NCBI GenBank assembly: GCA_947652115.1 | Contig: OX393561.1 | Coordinates: forward strand, 44,559,733 to 44,623,732 | Origin: Blastomussa wellsi | Taxonomy: Eukaryota; Cnidaria; Anthozoa; Scleractinia; Plerogyridae | Reading direction: 5' to 3' | DNA length: 64,000 nt | Shown: one piece after another, positions 10,906-22,144 of the stretch | How the letters are laid out: each line of letters begins with the position of its first letter | How positions within the stretch are numbered: position 1 is the first letter of the stretch | Translations under genes and position numbers: made by a program | Notes under the pieces: model-generated | Told to the model about the DNA's origin: nothing | Databases searched by the model: none | What the model saw: the letters and a program-made list of their open reading frames with translations, nothing else

Positions 10906-11827
10906 AAAAACAAATAGACGTGAGCTTGTTGTGATACGGTCCTGTGCGACCGAGTGAGTCAACACACAAATTTGACAATGTGATGAAGAAATGCGCATGT
11001 GCACCAGCTGATTTTGTTCTTTAACAATGATTGTTGACGGGAAAATAAAAAACCAATACTTTTATTTTCTGAGTAGTTGAGAAAAAGAACAAAGTGGAAC
11101 TCTAAACGAACTTTTAATTTAGTAATCAGACAATACGAATTGTTTATTTTACTTAATAAATAATACTTTAAATTAAAGAAGTGCACATAAATATTTAATA
11201 TATAATTTTCGTTCTCACCGTTCTAAAGCAAAAATGTGTAGTAATTCAGATGGTATATTTAAAAACATTCAAAGCCAATTTTAAATAATATTAATAGTTC
11301 TTTGGAGAAAATGCTACTTTTGAAGTATACATACTTAGAAAATTCTGAAACGAGATCACAAAATATTACATTCAAATCAAGCCAATTATAATTTTCGTAA
11401 AATCAAACGCATCAAATACTCTATCCAGGAAATAAATGATTTAAAATAGCTACTCTCTTAAAAATGAAAGAATTATTATTTTAAATACAGCGTTAATTTG
11501 ATTTCCTGCAGTGCATGCAATAAATATTTATACTTCGATTGAGCATTAACAAATATATTTCTTCCAGATAAAATTACATGTAACAAAACAAAAAAGAATT
11601 CGCAAAAATAGGATTCTGGTCTGGTCTACTTCTTAACATTTAAAATTGTTTGAAATTTGTCCAAATACCAAGCTAGAAATGGGAACTTCTTGTAACACAA
11701 TGATCCAATTGCCGGAGAATTTCTTTTCCAGCTTGGCATGTAGTTCAGTTGGTAATTTGTTCATATCTACTCGGTGTATACTTACGGTTATCTCGTCGCT
11801 AGAATTACTTTCCTAAAATATTCAATT

Positions 11828-12163
11828 TAAAGGGGCACTGTCACAAGAATCAATTCAAAAATTCAAGAGGTCAACGGCGTTACACCAATGGAAACCTGAA
11901 CATACTGGTTCAGTTTTTTTCAAAATTAAGATGCCAGTGAACAGAAGCCACAAAAGGAGTGATAGCATTGTGATACCATCAGGAGCTTTAGATCCAAACT
12001 AAGAAATGTCAAGCTGACTTTTTCCTGTTTTGTCCTTGAGGTTTGGAAAAACAGCTAAAAGCTATTTACAATTCTCACCTTCCTTCAACAATTTTTCGAT
12101 ATTTTCTCTTGATGTGAGCGAAAGAACTTAGTTGTAATGTTAGTCGGTGACAATGCCCCTTAA
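11828..12163. repeat. MITE-like element beside the ZDHHC1-type gene's stop codon
   Basis: It begins TTAAAGGGGCACTGTCAC and ends GTGACAATGCCCCTTAA. These inverted termini are about 17 bp with one mismatch, over 336 bp. It starts 22 bp past the stop codon of the palmitoyltransferase gene and so probably lies in its 3' untranslated region. I see no ORF. Confidence 0.75.
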
Positions 12164-12185
12164 ATTTGAGAGGAACTCATTGGTC

Positions 12186-15100
12186 TTAATCTTCAAGCTG
12201 TAATGGCGGAAGGGGCCGCCTTCCTGGTTGAGTAATAACTGGAGGCAAGCTCTCTGGCGCAGAGCTTTTAACCTTCTTCCTCTTCTTTTTCCTCGGAGTT
12301 GCAGCGTCTGCATTATCCTGTCCATTATCTACATGTCCTTGTGTACTACCTTTAGTAACGACCTCAACGAGTTCGCACTCCTCGTTGTTTCCAGTCCCTG
12401 TATTCAATCCCTCGTCAACTCGAACCTTCCTCTTTTTCTTTTTCCGAGGACTGGGAACGAGTTCTTCGCCATCGTCTTCAAACGTCATCCCACTTGGCCC
12501 CGGTAGGGCTGATGACGTGTCAACATTGGATTGGTCGATGGAAATCCCTTCTTGTCGCTTCGGCGTGGAAGCCATGTCGAAACTAGCTGGCTGTTCAATG
12601 ACAACACGAGGGGTAGTTGGTGTAATTTCTTTAAGAGATTCCTCTGAAGATACCGGTTCGGTAATGCCCCGAGGCGAATAGTCTTTAATAGCCGAGTGTT
12701 GTTTCAATGGTGAATCCTGGCTTTGCGACGGTTCTTGCTCCCCGTTGGATCTGTGCTGTTTAGCCGCAGCCTGATGCGTGATAACGAGAAGAAGAGAAGT
12801 TAGTCCATGATTCGTGAAGAAAACGCTTCAAACATTTTTTAAACAATATTTTATCTGAGGTGTTTTAGTAAGCCAGGGATTATGAGACTGTTTATCCGCG
12901 ACAAAACAATCACCGTAGAAGGTTTATTAATAGAGAGATTAAGCATGGCGTTATACGGCAAACGGCAAACGCGAGATTGCCTTTCATTTTGTTACCTGAT
13001 TCTTAAATTAATCTCTCCAAAAAATAGGGAAAAATCACTCTTTCACAGCAACCACAAACCAACCTATACCCGCGTGCAAGCGCCAAAGGCAAACCGCAGA
13101 AGTCGAATTTTTGCCGTTCGCGGGAAAAACGAACGTCACACTTAATCTCTCTAATGCTTCAATGAGTTCCCGTGAATTCTCTTCTTTTAGAGAGAGGAGT
13201 TTTAAGAGGCAGGGGGTGCGGGGGTCTGCTCATAAACTATCTACTACATACGAAAATAAGGAAACTGATTTAAGATTATTTATAATATAGATAGGACTCT
13301 GCGCGCGCTCTGATTGGTCAAAAACCCATGTTTTATCAGAGTATAAAACATAGAAAAAGCGGGTTTTATTGTTTTTCGTCAGCTTTACTCTAGTGAAAAT
13401 TCGCAAGGGATGGCGGCGAACATTTTCTATGAAGAAATTCCGGACAAAATTCTGAGTCAAGCTGCTTTCAATACTGCACTCTTCTTCGCTTCGTGCAGTA
13501 TTGAAAATTTCTCGTTCATTGTACAGTAAGCGCGTGCGTGTAATTGAAAACAAAACACTCATAACAGTCTCTAACCCGTAAATAATACATGGCTTAGGCT
13601 TCTTTATTTGTTAACTGAAAAGAAAACTAACAATTAGTAGTTGGAAGGAGGGGAGGGTAAGGCCTTTCGAAAATTTCTCAGTAAATTACAGGCAAGTCTC
13701 TCTCTCTCTCTTGCTCCACGCTGTTTAAATGAGAGAAAGAAACTGGAGCAGATGGTATCCAGTCACCTCGCCACTAGGGAGCTACGCCACGCACCAACAA
13801 ACTGGCCACCACAAAATGACCTGAGTTACGAGCCGTACCATGTATAAGCGCGTACAGACAAATATCACATTGTTAGAGAAATGCACATAGTCTTAAGGTT
13901 ACTTTAGATTCTACTTCAAACCCATTTTGTTTCCATGTTTTTGCCATGTTAATAAACATACCTTTGAACTGACTTCGCTTATAAACTTGACAGTAGTCTC
14001 ATTAGGGAAAGTGTCTTCGGATCCTTCTGATCTGCCATTATCACTTATTTCAAACCTGAAATATTGAAGAAACAAAACAGTCAGTTAAGACGGTTTCTGC
14101 TGAACATACAAGCAATAAAGACAAAAATACAGTTATCCAAAAAAATCTCACATTATGGTGACATTTTTAATAACTTAAAGAAGAAATTATCGAGACTTCA
14201 GCCCTTAAGCTGACCCCACGCGAGAAAACTGACTTTATCCACATTTCAATCAAAACGGCCATTTCATGTTAGTTCAAATCAAAGAAACACGGGCATAAGC
14301 ATTTTTTCAAGGGTTGACATCAACTTTTTCAAGCATGCTTGAGAATTTTATCTCGGGGTAACTTATTACAAAGAAAATAAATTAGGATGATTCAAATAAT
14401 GTTTCCTTGCTACAAATAGATTCTTTAGTAACTAATTTTTCCACTTATTGCTCGCACTTGCGTGGAATCCGTCTTCGATCTTACATTGATAAAGCAAAAT
14501 GAGAAGTGTAACATCGTAATGTTGCACAGGAGCAGATACAGAAAGTATAGAAAGAGGCGGTCAAAGAAAAATTGTGGGGTGCATGAACCCCTCCCCTCCC
14601 TAAATCCCAGATCAACTCGCACCAACCTTACAGGTTCCACACTTTCTCCTCTGTCTTCTTCAGGCTTTACTTTATTCTGTAATCAAAGAACAAATCCAGA
14701 GAAACTATAAGTTCACTCCATTATAAGACAGGCAGTATGAAAAGACACGTCTTTTTCAGACACCTGTATAAAAAGTAACTTTTGCTAGTCAACCCAAATA
14801 GAAATGTCCGAAATAATTTTGTACCATGTAAAATCCTGATTCCCTCTGAGCCTAGCGTGCAGGGAATCATGGTAGCTGTATTCATCATGCGCACGGCATC
14901 TTCCATGATTCCCTGCACACAAGTTTCAAGGGGGAAATCAGCCATTTTGATGGCAAATGTTTTTGGTTAAAAAAGTAAGGCCTCGTGCCAAGCGGCCCAT
15001 ATCCCCATACTGCCAGAGCTTATCTAACCTACGATCATGCCCTCCCTCCCTACTTATCATCTCTGGGAAGGAGGGCATGATACATTTCCTGTACGGATCG

Positions 15101-18100
15101 CATGTCAAAAAGCCAGATTTTGGCTTTTTATCGGATTGGTCGAGAAACAATGCTTATGACGTGCTTGTGTTCTTATTGGCTTCCGGCCGAGACAAAGTAC
15201 GTTTACCCGAACGATTGTAACGATTTTGCTGAAACCCTGACAAATTTGCGGCATAATTCTCAAAAGGCCGAGCACAGAGAGCGTTTTGAAACGCTTACAA
15301 GACGCGTAATTTGTTTGCGTGGAGATGTTTTGGTGTTTAGCCCAACGGGTTTTTCAAATAATTTCAAAGGTGTTTACCGGTAAATTAAAAATACGCTAAT
15401 CGCCCGCGAATGTTGTTATAGAAATAATTCGTTATGGTCAGGTCATAATTCGTTGTTATAGAAATAATTAGTCACTGAAATAATCCCGCAAACACCAGTT
15501 CAACCTTCTTCCAAATAAATTTTCATTTTAATACGTTAGGAAGTTTTTTAAATATAGTCGTTGCGTGTCCAACGAATTATTCTGCAGACATTTTTTGCGC
15601 CTGGTGGAAATCCGAGACACGAAATTAAAGCCAATTAACTGCACTGGTTTTGACAGCTGACTTGGGAGGCGGATGGCGACCGGTTCAATAAATATATCAG
15701 GCGTAATTTTTTCTTCTTCATCAGTTAAAAAAAGAAAATGTCTCAAAAAATTTGCCTGATCGCAGGTTAGAGCTTATCCTGATCTCTGTAGCATTAAGTA
15801 CGTTTTGTAGCAAGGAATATTTCTACTCCCCCTGGATGGGATGCTAGTCTATTGCAGGGTTACTCCCAGCATTATTTCGCCGGTACCCATTTATACACCT
15901 GGGTGGAGGCACTGTGAGATTGAAGTGTCTTGCCTAAGAACACAATGGTGTGCCCTGGCCATAGCTCAAACCTGGAACATCTGATCCGGAGTCCAGTGCG
16001 TTAACCATTAGGTCGCCAGCCTTCAAATCTAAACCCTCATCTCGGAAGTGAATTTGATTAGCAGCCAATAAGACACTAGACAGATCTTTGAAGCATACAA
16101 TACTTGTACCTTAAATAGTTTTCTACTTGCTGGAGACTTGTTTCCTGCCTCAACATCAGAAAGATGAGGTCTGTTATCTCTTGAACTGACTATGAATTCA
16201 TATGTAGACATTTTATGACACACTATTGAAAAAGGAAAGACAAAGGAAACATGTTTTTAAAACCAGTGTCCTTATAATCCTGGGATAAAAGCAGTTTGTG
16301 TTTTGAGGTCTGAGTTGGTGCTACACGGGATGTCATGTACATATGCATCCCCTTACAGGTGTAGGCAGGGTCCGACAAGTTGCACTGACAATTGGTCGCC
16401 AGTGGACATCTAACTATTTGTGATACGCAAATATGTCAAATTTATGATAACTTTGATTTTTGGGTAATTACAATGACATACATAAAATTTAGATCCCCTT
16501 GCCAACAACCACAGGTCACCCAAGCTCCTTTGGGAACCATCAACATGACAGTGCGTAACAGCATTATTATAAGGTTTTATGGGAATATAACAATCGTACA
16601 AAATAGTCCAGGAGGCGTTTCAGAGCGATTCCAGTGGGTTTTAGCTTTCTCTGTAAAATCCAATGGAATTGCTCTGAAACGCCTCCAAACACCATAAAAA
16701 CACAAGTTATACACACAATAGGACAGGTAAGTCTATTTTACTTTTTTTTCTCCTTATTTTGAGCTATTTTGTATGATTGTTATATTCCCATACAAACTCT
16801 TATAATGCTGTTATGCAATGTCATACTCACAGAACCCAAAGGAGCTTGGGCTACCTGTGCAACAACTGGCTTTTTTTATCTGGCCACTAAATCTGAAATA
16901 GAATTCAAATGGATTTTCCTGTTAAGCTACAATTGTAGCAAGTTCCGCCACTGGAAGGAGGAAAAATTTTGGCAACCAGCTGACACCAAGGCAAAAAAAG
17001 TTGATTTCGGTGACTGTGAGGTTGGCTGTGAGGGGAGGCCATCACCAGGACTAACTTGTGATTTTTTTAAATTTAGTTGGTCAGTGAAATTTTGCATTTG
17101 TCAGGGAAAAGTCAGGGAATTTCTTTGTAGATCCTGTGGCTGTGGCAACCATGTCAAAGTGTAGACTTCAGAACCCAAAAGCAGCTTTGCAAAAAAAAAA
17201 ATCATGATTGCAAGATGTTCAGAACCACTCCAAAAATGAGACTGTGAGAATCACGAGATTAATTTTGATTTTGTGAGGCCCTTGTTTTTCACAGACCATT
17301 TAACACTATACATGTATAATTCAAATTCAGATTCAAAACCTTTACACTTAAAATGTAAAACTGAACTCCTCAACATTGATGCAGCTACCAGAAGGAACCA
17401 AAACTCCTGACGATTGTGAGCCACAATCTTTGACAAGAGTTTTACTGTATTGTTACTTACTTAAATAAATATGAAATCCTAGAAGATGCCCAAGAAGAGC
17501 TATGGAAAGAAGCAATAGTGCTACTACAACTCCAGCATATGCTGCAAATGCAACATCAGATGAGATGGGTACAAACACTTTGAATTGTCCTCCTGAAAGG
17601 AAAAACACATTACATACTGTAAATAAAATAGTGCAAGTGGAAAATCAAGAGTGGTGAAGCATGCAAAAAAGGGGGACTACTTTTCACACGTCTTGTTGCT
17701 GAATAATGACAAGGTTATAAATTACATACTACCCTATACTAGTAATGACGATAATTATGGTATACGCACCTGTTAAGGATTTCAAACTGTCTTTGTCTAC
17801 AAAGTACATGATGAAGACATACAGCGTTATTGCAAATACCATTAATGCCAAAACAAAGGCACTGGTAATGCAACCAATAAATAATCTGTAAAATAAAAAG
17901 GAGAGAAGCATTAATAAGCAAAAAGAAAAATAAAGCTCCAGCAGGGATTTGTACAGTGTATGAAATGAGGCCCCCTCCTCTCCAGCTATAAATAGGAGCA
18001 GTGAATAAAATAACAAATGTCTTTCCTGGGAGTCAAAAACATTTTAGCCTTGCAAAATACTTGAAACTTGGACAAGGGGTCACGAAAAATATCACCAAGA

Positions 18101-21100
18101 AAACAGCTTGCTTATGTTATGTAAAATTATTATAATTTATTCAACAAATTGTCATGTTGCCAATTTATGGTCATAAAATGATTGCTATCCATCATCTGCT
18201 CATGACAGATATTCGTCCGAAGTGTTGCAAAGCACCCATTAACCAAAGCTTTTTAAAATGTAGCTGTAAAATGTGCTTCATTGACAAATGTGAGTGATAG
18301 ACTTGTTTATAAGAATTAAATATGACAGTGGAAATTCCATGCTCACACTGCATGAGCAAACAGTTGCCAGAATCGTAATTATTCCCCTTTGCAATCAGTA
18401 AGCAAGTTACGTTAGCTTTCTTTTATAGCAATTTTTTTTCTTCTTCAGCTATCGTCCTCTGTTAGGGCGAGCATTGTGTTTAGTCGTATCCAATAAAGAT
18501 CCAGTTAACTCCAATTGAGTTGCTGTGTACTGGTATTTATGTTGAATAATAAAACAATTAACCTGCTCAATCTTGCAGAATATTGTCTGATTTTAGCCAA
18601 GTCAGTCTACAGCCTCATCAGCTAAGTACATCTGGTGACATTCTGCGTGATTTTGTCGGATAACTGTTAATTAGATGAACAATTACCTATAATTCTGGCC
18701 TCCAACACAGTTGTTAAGCCATTTACAATGATGGTCGAAATTAGAGATGCACTTGTTGCACACTGAACAATGTTTGCTTTGGGGGCCACTGGTGAACAAA
18801 ACAACAACAACCATAATAAAACAAAACAACTACAATTAGAAATAATTATGTGTGTAAACTTGTACTTGAATTTCAAAACAAACTTGGCACAAGATTATTT
18901 GCAAGGATGGTTAAAGCTGAAGTGTGTACATATTTTCAACTGGTTAACTAGTGCATTGTGGGAGGCGTGGTGGCCAAGCTAAGACTCCTGATCAGACAGT
19001 CCGGGTTCGAGCCTTGGCCTTGGCACTGCGTTGTGTTCTTGGGCAAGACACTTTACTCTCACAGTGCCTCTCTCCACCCAGGTGTATAAATGGGTACTGG
19101 CAAATTTACTGCTGGGGGTAACCCTGTTAATGGACTAGCATCTCATCCAGGCAGGAGTTGAAATATTCCTAGCGCTTAATGCTACTGAAACCGGGATAAG
19201 CTCTGGCAGTTTGGTCCACTAGACTCAAGGCTTAAACCTGTTTTTTTACTAGCGCATTTGACTCTGAATTGCGTGGTTGACGCATGGCAGCTTTGTACAT
19301 GCATGTTGCATGTTTCCAGGGTCATACAGGTCATAATAGAGTTAACTTTGGTATGGTGCATGATTAGTTTGAAGTTACTCTGACCCAGTTAAATTTTTTC
19401 TGAACAATAAGGTGTAACATCTGCTGCAAAAATAATAATTACTTATAAGTTCAAATTTGTCATTCAGACAAATGATAAAAGATCTAAGTAATACAATAAA
19501 GTTTAGAATGATCAAGATAAAAACCTACACATCTGATTGGCAAATATAACAATGACAATTCTCAATCACATGTTCATGTTGACTTCTGTCGAAGATTGCT
19601 TTAGCTTTCTTTGTGCCACCTCTTATGTTTGGATCTGCCGGGTCATATGTCAATGCCATCAAATGATATATGATGTGTATAACACAGAAACCACCTGGAA
19701 TCTAAACTTATTCGTCAAGGAATATAATAATTATCAACACTTACACATATTTAAAAGCTATACATGTATAATGGGAATTAACCTACAGTTTATGGTTTGG
19801 TTTTCCAGATATTTCTCAGAATATTTATTTTATTTTGATGTAGCTGAATTCAATAATAGACTTTTGGCACATTTTCACTTTCATAAGTACCAGTTGAAAA
19901 CAATATATTTGGCATTACCATTAAGTAGGAAATGATGAGAGCTGAAAAATAGAAAGTTCTAAAATCAAAACTATTGTCATTGTTAACAGATTCTTTAGCA
20001 ACTCTTGTGTATACATTCAAAATATTAATATTACACCACTCTTGTGTGCTAACATTTAGCAGTTCTGTTAGAAACAAAGATAAATTTTACAACTTACAGA
20101 TTTAATATTGTTGTTTAGCAATGATAGAAAAATCCAAAACATTAAATTCTTGATCTATTTCACCTGTAAGCACCCAGCTGGGTTACGGTACTACCATCAA
20201 TACCACCTTACATTACTGCAAATAATAGTTTTAATGACGTAATATTATTATATATAGAAAACGTTTTTTATGTCAAGTCAGCCTCACCTTTTGATCTTTT
20301 GCATAATGGGAACCATTCAGACTGTTTGTGGACTGAAAAACTCATTAAAAGCCTGGAGGGAGGGGGCATTTGACCAATGCTTGGGTATAGGGGTGCCGCT
20401 GGAGGCCTGAAACCCTAAACCGGTTTAGGACAAAAATAATGTTACACACATACCCTCTTTAGGACAAAGGAAAACCCTTTTTATTATACTATACTGCTAA
20501 TATCTAGTGTCCTGAACCGGCTAAATAAATACTGATGAATGTTTCTGATTTTGAATATGACTAAAAATCTTGAAGCCATATACTGTCTAGCACAACTCCT
20601 TAATATCCATACCTGTTTAGGACACATTCGCTTGAATTACATGTATATACCCTGTTCAGGACTGAGGTGTCAACAACCATACCCTATCCAGCGACACGTC
20701 CCTGTATAGCCCATATACGGCAAAGGTAGGAGGTGGGCTGACTCGGGGAAAACTGAATGCATCAGCCCATTAAATATAACTTGAGTTTACACTCTAATTG
20801 CAAATGTAAGATATTAAACACAAGTTTTGGTTCTGTTAAAAGCCAGGATAACTTTAGATAATTGTTTATCCCCAAGGTCGAAATCTGGGAGTGTCATTTT
20901 TCCATCAACATATATCTCTTCTCTTTAAAAGCCCCAAAACACAGTAAAAAAATGGAGCTTCCATGATTCATCCACAAATTGCTTCAAATATTTGAATATT
21001 CTCCTAAAAAATCAGCCAAAATAAGCACAAAAACACAATTAGTTTTGAGCAATGTCCTTTGTATCTGGAAGATTTTGGTGACCTGTACTGGTAACTGGGA

Positions 21101-22144
21101 GATTCGGTCTGTATTCAGGAGATTGCAACAGAGTACTTGGCATATAATTATGCATTTCCTATAAATCTAGCTTGTCTCAGTGTGTGGTTAACCTTTCATA
21201 ATTTAAGCTTAATTTCCATGTATTTCCTTTCTCAAATTGTTCACGGCATATGTTGGTCTCAATAATGATATATACATAGTTCATTCAAATCATTAAAAGT
21301 TTAATACCTAAAACCAGCTTTACACAAGCAAAATGCATACAAAAAAAACATCAAAAACTTGTCCTGACCAATGTTTATAAAGATGAACGACCACATAACT
21401 GCATCCAACATGTTTTTGTGAATTGATCGTTACTCTTACGTAATCGTTCATCTTTATAAACATTAGACTAGTTTTTGCTGTACTCAAACATAAGCTCAAG
21501 CTTATTTCAGGGAAATAAAAAAAACAAGAAGTCATTCCTGAAACCTATAAATTATAGAAGTCCTACAAACGTCATTATTAATGGCTCTGTTATATTGATC
21601 TCCCAGTTCACTATTAAAGATTCCACGCTTTCAGAAGGTAGAAAAAACTTTAAATGTACCTATGTGTTTTTAACAAAGTGAATCTAAAATAACTTCTGGA
21701 TGAACAGATACAACAGGTGCAGATAAATTTATAAAACTTCACGAACAGCCATGGGCAATTGGGCAATCTCAAATACACCATGCCAACAAATATCAATGAT
21801 TCACCCCAACTAGAAAAAAAGCTTAATTTTTTAAACCATCAACTTACATTAATAACATTCGTGGCAAAAATCCCACATTACAGACTGATTACAGTCGCAG
21901 AAAGGCTGCAAAAGTTAACATCAAAGGATACAATGTATCCAGCTGCCTGCCACTCCGTCGGGAGGTAGAAGACAAACACGCCGAAGTAAGACACAGAGAA
22001 AGCGAAAAGAAAAAACCACGCAACGAACTGCAAAGGATGCCAAGGGCACGACCAGCCATTTATCCTCTCCTTCTGGTTCATAACAACTGTCGAGGAAGCT
22101 CTTGATGAAGTTGCTGTACCGTTTGCTCCGTGAACAGGGGTCAT
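12186..22144 (-). CDS. ZDHHC1: Palmitoyltransferase ZDHHC1/ZDHHC11-like
   Basis: Nine exons (5' to 3'): 22144-21932, 19701-19529, 18788-18687, 17885-17770, 17592-17461, 16222-16110, 14676-14627, 14055-13962, 12770-12186. All phases agree, total 1578 nt, 525 aa. It is a membrane S-acyltransferase that moves palmitate from CoA to protein cysteines. Exon 1 has [15 protein letters not shown], the start of transmembrane helix 1; the second helix spans exons 1-2. Exon 2 has DPADPNIR and CHCYICQSD. Exon 3 carries [10 protein letters not shown] and the catalytic DHHC (147-150), then [12 protein letters not shown]. Helices 3 and 4 lie in exons 4 and 5; [14 protein letters not shown] (exons 5-6) contains the TTxE-type motif. 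The tail is long, with two basic clusters. The start has A at -3. Exon 7's donor (AAG|GTTGGT) was chosen on phase; a stronger GTAAGG 5 nt earlier breaks the frame. Human ZDHHC1 is about 485 aa. Confidence 0.9.
15772..16022 (-). repeat. tRNA-derived SINE in a ZDHHC1 intron
   Basis: Read on the minus strand, it has a tRNA-like head (GCGACCTAATGGTTAACGC) and a body matching 18958-19245: CCTAAGAACACAATGG/TTGGGCAAGACACTT region, ACCCAGGTGTATAAATGG, CTAGCATC and TAATGCTAC. It lies in the intron between exons 6 and 7, in the gene's sense orientation. Confidence 0.75.
16498..16880. repeat. Long inverted repeat in a ZDHHC1 intron
   Basis: Arms about 16500-16605 and 16768-16880 are diverged reverse complements (CCCAAGCTCCTTTGGG against CCCAAAGGAGCTTGGG, and GGGAATATAACAATC against GATTGTTATATTCCC). 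A second nested pair is GGAGGCGTTTCAGAGC (16611) and GCTCTGAAACGCCTCC (about 16671). It is probably a non-autonomous transposon, possibly two nested ones. Confidence 0.75.
18958..19245 (+). repeat. tRNA-derived SINE in a ZDHHC1 intron
   Basis: The tRNA-related head has an A-box-like stretch (GTGGCCAAGCTAAGACTCC) and a good B box (GGGTTCGAGCC). The body is the conserved stretch with TTGGGCAAGACACTTTACTC, CCACCCAGGTGTATAAATGG and ACTAGCATCTCATCC. It pairs with 15772-16022 in the opposite orientation. It lies in the intron between exons 2 and 3, antisense to the gene. Confidence 0.8.
20360..20720. repeat. Degenerate array of TACCCTGTTTAGGACA-like units
   Basis: Variants of the motif recur: CCGGTTTAGGACAAA, ACCCTCTTTAGGACAAAG, CCTGTTTAGGACACATTCG, ACCCTGTTCAGGACTGAGG, ACCCTATCCAGCGACACG. 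Spacing is irregular. It lies within a ZDHHC1 intron and looks like part of an old interspersed repeat. Confidence 0.55.
21369..21466. repeat. Short inverted repeat in a ZDHHC1 intron
   Basis: AATGTTTATAAAGATGAACGA at the left end is mirrored by CGTTCATCTTTATAAACATT at the right end. The element of about 98 bp looks like a small MITE. Confidence 0.7.

Noticed and set aside
12228..12681. Plus-strand open frames opposite the last ZDHHC1 exon
   Set aside because: They are antisense shadows of the coding exon; the minus frame joins the other exons in phase.
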